The notes below the pieces were generated by a model. That model had not been told where the DNA came from. It made no database searches and saw only the letters and a program-made list of their open reading frames with translations. 46,095 nucleotides of DNA from Chitinophaga pinensis (lineage in GTDB: Bacteria > Bacteroidota > Bacteroidia > SXHM01): assembly GCA_945861685.1 (NCBI GenBank), contig CAMAVO010000004.1:1-46095 (forward strand), written 5' to 3'. Below, piece by piece: positions 15,443-22,898 of this stretch; the stretch's first letter is position 1; each line of letters opens with the position of its first letter. Position numbers and translations under genes: made by a program.

Positions 15443-15556
15443 TGCCCACAGGCGATGAACGCGAGAACGGGTTGATGACTAAAAAATGATAAAGGCAGGA
15501 TGCCTTGTTAATAGCAGCGTAGCGGTCCCGATAGCTATCGGGATCTGCGCTGAACT
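15443..15556 (+). repeat. Dispersed island repeat, copy B
   Basis: It matches copy A through GCCCACAGGCGATG, CGGGTTGATGACTAAAAAAT, AAAGGCAGGATGCCTTGTTA and AGCAGCGTAGCGG. It then has the perfect palindrome TCCCGATAGC-TATCGGGA at 15526-15543 inserted within the terminal hairpin, before CTGCGCTGAAC. The copy lies between higA and the 52-residue gene. Confidence 0.85.
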
Positions 15557-15560
15557 GGGG

Positions 15561-15719
15561 TTACCCTTTTGCTCTTTTCAGGCGATTTTGTTTGAAATAT
15601 GCTTTCAATTGCTCAAAGTTCATGTCGGCAATTTCCAATGAAATTTTGTCTTTGATTTCACGCATACTTTTTACTGCGTCAAATGTCTTTACTGTTTTTT
15701 TAATTTTTGTTTTACTCAT
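15561..15719 (-). CDS. Small 52-residue protein, probable antitoxin of the PIN toxin
   Basis: A 52-codon frame starts ATG at 15719, 14 bases after the PIN gene stop on the same strand. The protein starts MSKTKIKKTVKTFDAVKSM and continues with REIKDKISLEIADMNFEQLK, ending in a basic tail (FKQNRLKRAKG). A short, highly charged, helical protein directly beside a PIN-domain gene is the normal layout of antitoxins such as the VapB class. I recognise no DNA-binding fold, so it may only wrap the toxin active site. Function is inferred from position and composition. Confidence 0.8.
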   Translation of the reverse strand: MSKTKIKKTVKTFDAVKSMREIKDKISLEIADMNFEQLKAYFKQNRLKRAKG

Positions 15720-15733
15720 GACTATATTGTTTT

Positions 15734-16186
15734 TTATTCTACTATGTCTTTGGGTGAACGGATTTCTAATGGTGGGAAACCAAGTTTGATATTAACTGAA
15801 TTGTATCCTCTGATACGATAAATATTTACGATGTGTTTGAAATTCCAACTTACAAGAATATCAACTTTGCTGACGGTTGCAATTGCGATATGCAAACAAT
15901 CGTTTCGGCTGGTTTTACCAACTACTTTTTCTTTGATGTAAGTGTCGGCAAGCAAAACTGCATCCTTCGTGATTTCAACAAACTCAATGCTGTTCTTAGG
16001 CAACGATTTATAAAAGTCCCGAATTTCTTTACGGGCTTTCATGATTTCTTCTTCAGCTACTTCGGAAATAACAGCTTTGATTTGCCCAAGTTTAACTCTC
16101 TCCATTAAAATGGTAGAATGCTCTTCAAACTCGGTGTCAAAAACTCCACTTAAAACTGATGTGTCAAAATAAAATCGTTGTTGCAT
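15734..16186 (-). CDS. PIN-domain toxin (VapC-like ribonuclease)
   Basis: The 150-residue protein begins with the PIN fold strand RFYFDTSVLSG (Asp8). The acidic active-site residues continue with Glu42 in ISEVAEEEIMKA, Asp96 in SRNDCLHIAIATVSKVD and Asp109, followed by ILVSWNFKHI with Asn115. These fit a Mg-dependent RNase that cleaves tRNA or rRNA in the VapC class. It is followed 14 bases later by the 52-residue partner gene, an order (toxin before antitoxin) opposite to classical vapBC. Upstream TACCTTCG is one base from a -7 box. Confidence 0.88.
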   Translation of the reverse strand: MQQRFYFDTSVLSGVFDTEFEEHSTILMERVKLGQIKAVISEVAEEEIMKARKEIRDFYKSLPKNSIEFVEITKDAVLLADTYIKEKVVGKTSRNDCLHIAIATVSKVDILVSWNFKHIVNIYRIRGYNSVNIKLGFPPLEIRSPKDIVE

Positions 16187-16369
16187 AGGTGAGGCGAAGG
16201 TAAGGAAAAAGGGGTAATTTATTTTTCAGTTTATTAATATGTTGCTCATTTTCATACTTAGGGATTGAAAATCATAGTTGCCGGTACTGCAAAGATTAAA
16301 TGCAACGAGCGAAACAGGCTCGCTGCTGCAGGGCAGGGTTTTCTGGGTTTTTGACTAAGGGGACAATAG

Positions 16370-16420
16370 AAGGCAGGATGCCTTGTTAATAGCAGTGTAG
16401 CGGGACGCTACGCTGAACGG
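16370..16420 (+). repeat. Dispersed island repeat, copy C (core only)
   Basis: Contains AAGGCAGGATGCCTTGTTA, TAGCAGTGTAGCGGGACG and CTACGCTGAACGGGG, matching the core of copies A and B but lacking the upstream CACAGGCGATG part. An internal hairpin GTAGCG-GGA-CGCTAC is present. Confidence 0.8.
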
Positions 16421-16446
16421 GGATTTAAGAGAGATGCTGAAATAAC

Positions 16447-16470
16447 CCTTCGACAGGCTCAGGGTGACAA
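16447..16470. repeat. TGTCACCCTGAGC-family repeat, half element
   Basis: On the minus strand it begins TGTCACCCTGAGCCTGTCGA followed by AGGG, closely matching the arm at 29636-29659. It lies just beyond the 3' end of the TonB receptor gene. Confidence 0.7.
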
Positions 16471-16486
16471 AAACCAGTATGACGTT

Positions 16487-19309
16487 TTAAAATCTAAAGT
16501 TCAACCCCAGCGTATAATAACTACCTCTTCTGTAGCTTTGCATTTGCTGATCGTTGTTACTGGTAATTTTCCCGTCTTCGTTAGCATCCTGCACCAGCAG
16601 ATAAGGTTGGTTAAGAATATCCTGTATCCCGAATTTCACATCAAGGCGTTTCCACAAACGTTTGGTAATGGTAAGGTCAAGCGTATTGCGTGGCATCTCA
16701 TACACATCAGGCGTACCGTACGAACCAACAATCACAATCCTCTCGCCTATTACATTGTAAAGCAAATTCACCTGCAAGCCTATGCTATCATTCTGGTAAT
16801 AAATTCCGCTGTTGATGATGTAAGGCGATTGTCCCATCATCGGGCGGTTTTCGCTTTGGCCCTGCGCTTTGTCTCCCAGATTAATTTTGCTCCAGATATA
16901 ACTTGCATTCAATACCACCCCTAAGTTTCTTACAAAAGGAGTTTTTAAGGTATTGAATGTTTTACGCACTTCCAGTTCTATACCGGTGCTTGTTGCAGAT
17001 TCTGCATTGCGGTAAGTATAGTTACGTGTTCCTCCCGAACCTGTGCCCGGAACAAAATACGTTTCAATAGGATTGATAAAATTTTTGTAGAATGCACCCA
17101 CGCTGATTACCTCACCAAGTCCCGGATAATATTCCCAACGTGCATCGTAGTTGTAGATGCTGGGCGTCTGCAGTGAATCATTACCATAGTTCACGCTGTT
17201 GAAGTTGAAATCATAAAACGCATAAGGCGCCAACTCACGAAACTCAGGTCTGTTAAGCGTGATACCAAAACCACCGCGTATGAGCATCTTCTCGCTGATG
17301 TTGGCAGTAAGGTTTGCCGAAGGCAACAAACGGATAATATGATTATCCACATTCACAGGATTTCCTGTAACCGTGTGGCTTTCCAAACGCTGACGGTTGT
17401 TCTCAACGCGGGCCCCTGTGTGCAGGTTCAGCCATTTTGCAAACGGAATATCCAACGCAAGATAATAAGCAATCAAATCGTTTTGCGCGGTGTACGTATC
17501 GCTTTTGCGGGTGTCTTCGTCAATTTTTATACCTGTGGTTGAGTTGATGTTGGTGTCATTAAAAAGCTCATCAAAAGACACCGCGCGCAGCGAATTGTCA
17601 AACTGAAAAACATTAGCAGATGCATAACCCAGGTTACGTGCGCTGAACTGTCTCCACTTGCGCTCTAAGTAAAGCCCTGCAGTAACTTTAGGCTCAAACT
17701 TCCCGATGTGCAGTTTCTGTTCAATGTTGGCTGTTCCGGTCATCAACTCTTCGTAAAGGTCAAAGTACAACCTTCCCAAAAAGAAAGGAGTAGCACCAAA
17801 AGGAACGTAGGTTTCATAAGGATCTTCAGGTGCTGCATTAATATCTTTTGCAGTTCGTACACGTCTCCAGTCCGGCTCTTCTTTCTTAGCCTTTGAATAA
17901 GCAAGCGTCCAGTCAATTTTGGTTTTATCTTCAAACAGTTTGTGCTCACCGTTTAGCTGACCGGTGTAAATACTGCGGTTCATGTAGTAGTACGAATACT
18001 CTTTGCGCAACTCTCCTTCTTCAAAGTTTATACCGTCACGCAAGGTACTTTGGTTCATACCCGCCTGATTGAAAATGTTTTTGAATTCAATTTTATGGTT
18101 CAGGAAGTTAAACGACCAGTTGTGCAACAGACCTACACGCACATTATTGGTGTAACGACTATCGTTGTAATCAAAAATGGTATCGCTGTATCCTGTTACA
18201 GGATTGAAAGTATTGTAATCCGTTCTGCGCGAAACAAAATACTGATTGGTGTTACTGTAGTTCAATGCGGTGATGTGTCCTATGTGAACTTTCTTAATAT
18301 CAAACTTGCGTGCAAACGTAAAATTGAAACGTTGGTCGGGTGCAGCCTTTGAATTAACAGTTCCCCAGTTATTGCTCAGTGAACGCCCCAATGAGGTCAG
18401 TTGCTCCATATCATTAGTGTTGGAAACATCGCGCACGTTTGCAGGAAAACCATCAGGCAACGAGCGACTTCCGTCATCAAAACCCATCCAGTCTGTTTTG
18501 CTGCCCGGATTCATGTAAAAATCATTGAACGTTGTGCCTTGTCTGAAAGAAGCCGAGTAACCTGCCGAAACCATATTCTCGTCAGGAGTATTTTTTGTAA
18601 ATACTTTAATAACACCACCTGCAAACTCACCGGAGATTTCCGGTGCAGGACTTTTGTAAATCAAAATCCTGTCGATCATGGCACTTGGGATCATATCAAA
18701 TGAAAAGGCCTTTACATCCGATTCGGTGCTGGGCGTAGTTACATTATTAAGGTAAACAGAATTGTAACGCTCGCTCAGTCCGCGCACCATTACAAAACGA
18801 TCGTTCATAATAGTAACACCCGGAACACGCTTAATAACTTCCGAAGCATCTCTGTCCTGCGATTTTGCAATCTGCTGCGAAGAAATACCGCTTACAACGG
18901 CAGTGCTGCGTTTCATTTCGGTAAGAACTGCATTCTCGGTATGCGTTACTTTTTGTGCTGATACTTTCGACTCTTTCAACTGCTGAACCGATGATTGGAG
19001 ATTGAAATCAAGATTAGTAGTTTCCCCCGCTTTAACTCGTATGCTTGCTTTTGAAACCGGCTCATAGCCTACAAAACTTGCAACAACTTCATAAACACCT
19101 TCACTAACCGTTATTTTAAAATTTCCGTCAAAATCGGTGGTTGAACCGTTGGCAGTTCCTTTAATACTTACGTTTGCAAACGGAACAGGCACAGCTTTAC
19201 CATCAATTACCTCTGTTACCTTTCCGATGATGAAACCGGGCTTTTCGTTGTTGGAAAATGCCGGAACGGCAAGAAGAACAGCAGCAAAAAGTATTAGTAT
19301 ATTTTTCAT
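16487..19309 (-). CDS. TonB-dependent outer-membrane receptor (unknown substrate)
   Basis: I place the start at ATG 19309 because the signal peptide begins there (MKNILILFAAVLLAVPAFSN), giving 940 residues; an upstream in-frame ATG at 19348 adds 13 unlikely residues. After the signal come a carboxypeptidase-regulatory-like domain (GKVTEVIDGKAVPVPFANVS), then a plug domain (RDASEVIKRVPGVTIMNDRF, MVRGLSERYNSVYLNNV) and a 22-strand-type barrel. The C-terminus is YTLGLNFRF, a typical outer-membrane aromatic end. It imports a substrate using TonB energy. No SusD partner is next to it. Its promoter region is shared with the divergent OmpR-type regulator. Confidence 0.92.
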   Translation of the reverse strand: MKNILILFAAVLLAVPAFSNNEKPGFIIGKVTEVIDGKAVPVPFANVSIKGTANGSTTDFDGNFKITVSEGVYEVVASFVGYEPVSKASIRVKAGETTNLDFNLQSSVQQLKESKVSAQKVTHTENAVLTEMKRSTAVVSGISSQQIAKSQDRDASEVIKRVPGVTIMNDRFVMVRGLSERYNSVYLNNVTTPSTESDVKAFSFDMIPSAMIDRILIYKSPAPEISGEFAGGVIKVFTKNTPDENMVSAGYSASFRQGTTFNDFYMNPGSKTDWMGFDDGSRSLPDGFPANVRDVSNTNDMEQLTSLGRSLSNNWGTVNSKAAPDQRFNFTFARKFDIKKVHIGHITALNYSNTNQYFVSRRTDYNTFNPVTGYSDTIFDYNDSRYTNNVRVGLLHNWSFNFLNHKIEFKNIFNQAGMNQSTLRDGINFEEGELRKEYSYYYMNRSIYTGQLNGEHKLFEDKTKIDWTLAYSKAKKEEPDWRRVRTAKDINAAPEDPYETYVPFGATPFFLGRLYFDLYEELMTGTANIEQKLHIGKFEPKVTAGLYLERKWRQFSARNLGYASANVFQFDNSLRAVSFDELFNDTNINSTTGIKIDEDTRKSDTYTAQNDLIAYYLALDIPFAKWLNLHTGARVENNRQRLESHTVTGNPVNVDNHIIRLLPSANLTANISEKMLIRGGFGITLNRPEFRELAPYAFYDFNFNSVNYGNDSLQTPSIYNYDARWEYYPGLGEVISVGAFYKNFINPIETYFVPGTGSGGTRNYTYRNAESATSTGIELEVRKTFNTLKTPFVRNLGVVLNASYIWSKINLGDKAQGQSENRPMMGQSPYIINSGIYYQNDSIGLQVNLLYNVIGERIVIVGSYGTPDVYEMPRNTLDLTITKRLWKRLDVKFGIQDILNQPYLLVQDANEDGKITSNNDQQMQSYRRGSYYTLGLNFRF

Positions 19310-19372
19310 TAAATATTGGTTTGTTTTCACGATGCAAAATAAATCCAACAGTGTAATTGTATGATGAAGCCT

Positions 19373-19394
19373 ATGTTAAGTAAATGTTAAGTGT
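19373..19394. promoter_or_regulatory. 11-bp direct repeat, candidate response-regulator site
   Basis: ATGTTAAGTAA followed directly by ATGTTAAGTGT gives two ATGTTAAG half-sites with an 11-bp period. OmpR/PhoB-type regulators bind head-to-tail sites with this spacing. It lies 64 bases upstream of the TonB receptor start and in front of the divergent regulator. The assignment to that regulator is inference. Confidence 0.55.
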
Positions 19395-19499
19395 TAGATG
19401 CTGTGCTTTATAAAACTCTCTTAAAATCAGCCACATAAACCACAACCTGATTTAAAACAGAATTAACAATTACGTAATACTTTAGTCTCTTAGTGAAGA

Positions 19500-19507
19500 T
19501 AGTTTTG
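19500..19507 (+). promoter_or_regulatory. -7 promoter element of the OmpR-type regulator
   Basis: TAGTTTTG matches TAnnTTTG, 26 bases upstream of the start codon. No -33 element at good spacing. Confidence 0.5.
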
Positions 19508-19533
19508 TACCCATACTTTACTAATCTGGCTTC

Positions 19534-20223
19534 ATGAACGCGAAAAACACCAATCTTCCTAAAATATTGCTTGTTGATGATGAACCGGATATTCTTGAGT
19601 TTCTGAAATACAATTTAGAAAAGGAAGGATTTATTGCCTACACAGCCACTAATGGAAAAGAAGGAGTTGCACAAGCATTAAAACACCTTCCTAATTTGAT
19701 CCTGTTAGATGTAATGATGCCTGGAATGGACGGAATTGAAACGTGTCAGGCATTACGCGAATCTTCTAAATTGAAAGATACTGTGATTGCCTTTCTTACT
19801 GCAAGAAGTGAAGACTACTCTCAGATTGCAGGATTTGATGCCGGAGCAGATGATTACATCAGCAAGCCGATAAAACCAAAAGTTCTGGTCAGCAGAATTA
19901 AAGCTTTATTGCGGAGAAAAAATACTCAAAACGGACAACCGCTGCATGAAACAGCTGATATAACAATTGACCCGGATCGGTTTATTGTGATTAAAAAAGG
20001 AGTGGAATTAAACCTTCCGCGAAAAGAATTTCAATTGCTGAACCTGCTCATGTCAAAGCCCGGAAATGTATTTACCCGTGAATATATTCTGAGTAATATA
20101 TGGGGACAGGAAATTATTGTAGGAAACCGCACAATTGATGTACATATCCGTAAAGTGCGTGAAAAAATAGGTGATAATTATATACAGACCATTAAAGGTG
20201 TAGGATATAAATTCATGGGGTAA
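19534..20223 (+). CDS. OmpR/PhoB-family response regulator
   Basis: The 229-residue protein has an N-terminal receiver domain (ILLVDDEPDILEFLKYNLEK; phosphoacceptor Asp59 in LILLDVMMPGMDG; AFLTARSED; Lys in DYISKPIKP). A C-terminal winged-helix DNA-binding domain follows (LNLPRKEFQLLNLLMSKPGN, FTREYILSNIWG, RTIDVHIRKVREKIG, IKGVGYKF). Both are complete. It is a transcription regulator of the PhoB/RprY type, but no histidine kinase gene is beside it, which is unusual for this group. It is divergent from a TonB receptor, so it may control that gene. Its stop abuts that of the convergent anti-sigma gene with no base between. Confidence 0.93.
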   Translation: MNAKNTNLPKILLVDDEPDILEFLKYNLEKEGFIAYTATNGKEGVAQALKHLPNLILLDVMMPGMDGIETCQALRESSKLKDTVIAFLTARSEDYSQIAGFDAGADDYISKPIKPKVLVSRIKALLRRKNTQNGQPLHETADITIDPDRFIVIKKGVELNLPRKEFQLLNLLMSKPGNVFTREYILSNIWGQEIIVGNRTIDVHIRKVREKIGDNYIQTIKGVGYKFMG

Positions 20224-21552
20224 TTACTCCAGACTGAATTTTACGGGAATAGTCATCTGTACCGATACCTGCTTACCGCCTTGTTTACCGGGCGCAAAAT
20301 CTTTTAGTGAAGAAACAACACGCACCGCTTCATTATCTAAATCTTTACTTACACTCTTCCACACCTTTACCTTAGTTACTTTACCGGCTTCGCTTACTAC
20401 GTAACTGATGTAAACGGTTCCTGAAACAGCCTGTTCTTTTGCCGTCTGCGGATACTTAACATTATCTCTGATGTGTTTTTTCAATGCCTCATTTCCTCCC
20501 GGATACTGAGGCATTTCATCCGCAAAAGCATAAACTTTACTGTCTCCATTTTGTTGTTGCGCTTCCTGTTCAATATTTTTTCTTGCCTGATCAACTTCTG
20601 CTTTTTCTTCAGCTACTTTCAGTTCATCATAAGCAACAGCAGGTGCTTCCTGAGCCGAAGCGGTTCTTGAAACTGATTCCTCTCTTGTTTTTTTCTCAGC
20701 TTCTTTCTGCGCTTTTTTATCTGCAGCTTTACTCTTTGAAGCAGCAGCAACCTCAACACTCATAAGATTTTTAGAGTTCTCATTATCGTATTTACCGGCA
20801 ATACCATCACTCACATATTTTTCAGAATCAAACGAAAAAACAGTATCAGCATAACCGGCTTGGCCTGCACCGGTCTGAGGATTATAATACATAGGAGCTG
20901 AATTGGAAGCCCCGCCTGTAGCTGTCATGGTTGAAAAATCTGCAGGCAAATCGTCATCTGCTGTTATTGCTTCAGCTTTACCTGTTCCGTTTGCAACTAA
21001 TCCCTCGTTATTAGTTGCAAGCGGTGATTTAAACAAATCTTCCTGTGCAGACGATTCCGACAAAGGAGCTGCATCAGGGGGCATAACTACCGCATCGCCT
21101 GCAACAACACTATCTAATAGTATACTCTCTGTATCTTTTACATCTGCTTTATTTTCTGCCAATACTTTTTCTTCGGCTTTATTTTGAGCAACATCATTTT
21201 TAAACGGAGGATTTAACGCAACATACAACACACCACCACCCAACACAAAGAAGAGAGCCACAGCAGCTGCTAACCGTAGAAAATTCATCTGAATTACTTT
21301 TCCACCAGCGTGCTGAGGTTTTCCGTGATTGGCTATCTTTTCATTTAACTGAGCAATAGCTGCACGCGAAGATTCTTTGCTCTTCATCAACGAAATACCT
21401 TCCAGCGCATCACGACAAAAGTCACACTCGTTAATGTGTATCTCCACCTGCTTCTTGAGATGAATACCCAGTTTGCCGTGCGCATATTCTGTCAACGCTT
21501 CTTCTGAAAGACAGCCTGTTTCGTCAAATATTTTTATATTTTTTGAACTCAT
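20224..21552 (-). CDS. Anti-sigma factor fused to a TonB C-terminal domain
   Basis: The 442-residue protein starts with a zinc-finger anti-sigma domain: LTEYAHGKLGIHLKKQVEIH and NECDFCRDAL, giving the His-x3-Cys-x2-Cys pattern. A single membrane helix follows (LRLAAAVALFFVLGGGVLYV). The long middle part (about residues 120-340) is low-complexity and lysine/alanine/glutamate-rich. The last 90 residues are a TonB energy-transducer fold (QYPGGNEALKKHIRDNVKYP, GTVYISYVVSEAGKVTKVKV). The gene follows the sigma-factor gene by 4 bases. It probably holds the sigma factor at the membrane and may sense outer-membrane events through its periplasmic TonB-like domain. The signal is unknown. Confidence 0.88.
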   Translation of the reverse strand: MSSKNIKIFDETGCLSEEALTEYAHGKLGIHLKKQVEIHINECDFCRDALEGISLMKSKESSRAAIAQLNEKIANHGKPQHAGGKVIQMNFLRLAAAVALFFVLGGGVLYVALNPPFKNDVAQNKAEEKVLAENKADVKDTESILLDSVVAGDAVVMPPDAAPLSESSAQEDLFKSPLATNNEGLVANGTGKAEAITADDDLPADFSTMTATGGASNSAPMYYNPQTGAGQAGYADTVFSFDSEKYVSDGIAGKYDNENSKNLMSVEVAAASKSKAADKKAQKEAEKKTREESVSRTASAQEAPAVAYDELKVAEEKAEVDQARKNIEQEAQQQNGDSKVYAFADEMPQYPGGNEALKKHIRDNVKYPQTAKEQAVSGTVYISYVVSEAGKVTKVKVWKSVSKDLDNEAVRVVSSLKDFAPGKQGGKQVSVQMTIPVKFSLE

Positions 21553-21556
21553 TTCT

Positions 21557-22150
21557 TTAGGAACTTCTTCCTTTTTCAGTTAAAAATATCTTCAAATTTC
21601 GTTTGCCGTTCTGTATATAACTCTTCACCTGCATCATGCTGTAGCCTGTTATTTCCGAAACCTCTTCGTAAGACTTGCTCTGCATGTAAAACAAATCAAC
21701 ACACACTTTCTGCTCCTCTTTTAAATGTTCAATTCCTTCGTACAAACTTTTATCCAACAATTCCTGTTCCTCTCCGTTTGAATGATGCAGAGATTCGTCA
21801 TTTTCCATAAGTGAAAGTGAATCTTTTCCAAATTCATCTACATGGTTAGCCTGCGATTTATCTTTCCGCAGTTTCATCAGGCAATGATTTTTACTCACAC
21901 TGTAAAGCCATGATTTAAAATTATCCACATCGTATTTCTTCAAATCAATTAGTAGCTTTTCAAAAATTTCCATTACGGCATCTTTTGAGTGCTCTTCGTT
22001 TTTCAGGTATTTCATGCACACACCAAAAACCAGGTGCGTGTAACGCTGAAAAAGTTCGCCAACATACTCGGAATTATGGGAAAGGCGGAAACTGCTGACC
22101 AGTTCACTGTCAGTAGAATTTTTATCTCGCACAAGTTTGATAAACGCCAT
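21557..22150 (-). CDS. ECF-type RNA polymerase sigma-70 factor
   Basis: The 197-residue protein has sigma region 2 (YVGELFQRYTHLVFGVCMKY, KDAVMEIFEKLLIDL, NFKSWLYSVSKNHCLMKLRK) and region 4 with an HTH (LKEEQKVCVDLFYMQSKSYE, EVSEITGYSMMQVKSYIQNG). The length fits the ECF group. It would redirect RNA polymerase to a small regulon. The adjoining anti-sigma/TonB fusion gene is four bases downstream and presumably controls it. The region between the two domains is acidic and somewhat longer than average. Confidence 0.93.
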   Translation of the reverse strand: MAFIKLVRDKNSTDSELVSSFRLSHNSEYVGELFQRYTHLVFGVCMKYLKNEEHSKDAVMEIFEKLLIDLKKYDVDNFKSWLYSVSKNHCLMKLRKDKSQANHVDEFGKDSLSLMENDESLHHSNGEEQELLDKSLYEGIEHLKEEQKVCVDLFYMQSKSYEEVSEITGYSMMQVKSYIQNGKRNLKIFLTEKGRSS

Positions 22151-22181
22151 TAAGCCTTAAAAGGAGGCTAATTTACGTAAT

Positions 22182-22823
22182 TTAGGTTTTTAGGTTTTCG
22201 TAATACTTACAAATAGCACGAATACCACATTCCCCGCACTTTGGACTGCGGGCTGTGCAAACATAACGACCGTGCAGAATAAGCCAGTGGTGGGCAATTG
22301 CAATTTTATCTTCCGGAATGTATTTTATTATTTGCCGCTCGGTTTCCAGCGGATTTTTGGAATTAACAGTTAGCCCAATGCGGGCCGAAACACGGAAAAC
22401 ATGTGTATCCACAGCCATTTTAGGTTGATTGTAAACCACAGAAGCAATTACGTTGGCTGTTTTTCTCCCAACTCCAGGAAGTTCCTGAAGTTTATCAACG
22501 TCAGCAGGAACAACGCTATTAAATTTTTCAACGAGCATTCTTGCCATACCGGCCAGGTGTTTGGCTTTGTTATTTGGATAGCTAATACTGCGGATGTAAG
22601 GAAATATTTCATCCGATGAGGCTGCAGCCATTGTATCTGCATCGGGAAAGCGAAGCAATAAAGCCGGAGTAATCATATTCACACGTTTATCGGTGCATTG
22701 TGCAGAAAGAATTACCGCTACAAGAAGCGAGAACGGATTATCATACACCAACTCCGTTTCAGCAACCGGCATATTTGTACTGAAGTACTCAATTGCTTTC
22801 TGAAAGCGGTGTTTTAGTGTCAT
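22182..22823 (-). CDS. nth: Endonuclease III
   Basis: The 213-residue DNA glycosylase/AP lyase removes oxidised pyrimidines in base-excision repair. It has the helix-hairpin-helix LQELPGVGRKTANVIASVVY with the catalytic lysine, the aspartate in AVDTHVFRVSARIGL, and the 4Fe-4S cluster C-x6-C-x2-C-x5-C in VCTARSPKCGECGIRAICKY. Length and motif order match the family. The gene stands on its own between the sigma-factor gene and the divergent NfeD gene. Confidence 0.96.
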   Translation of the reverse strand: MTLKHRFQKAIEYFSTNMPVAETELVYDNPFSLLVAVILSAQCTDKRVNMITPALLLRFPDADTMAAASSDEIFPYIRSISYPNNKAKHLAGMARMLVEKFNSVVPADVDKLQELPGVGRKTANVIASVVYNQPKMAVDTHVFRVSARIGLTVNSKNPLETERQIIKYIPEDKIAIAHHWLILHGRYVCTARSPKCGECGIRAICKYYENLKT

Positions 22824-22875
22824 GGAATTTAAATTAAGAACAAAAAAAAGAAAATCATTTCATCTAACCTATTTA

Positions 22876-22883
22876 TAACTTTG
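22876..22883 (+). promoter_or_regulatory. -7 promoter element of the NfeD gene
   Basis: TAACTTTG matches TAnnTTTG, 15 bases upstream of the start codon. Confidence 0.55.
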
Positions 22884-22898
22884 TAAATATTTCTAATC

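Larger units (their letters stand above)
16187..16486. other. Intergenic region with dispersed repeats
   Basis: No gene is seen in these 300 bases. The segment holds copy C of the island repeat (16370-16420) and a CCCTTCGACAGGCTCAGGG + TGACA half-palindrome at 16447-16470, then a second TATGACG near 16476-16482. The rest has no recognisable feature. Confidence 0.6.

Noticed and set aside
13803-16486. Integrative element or prophage
   Set aside because: No integrase, transposase or phage gene is present. Only toxin-antitoxin genes and repeats support mobility.
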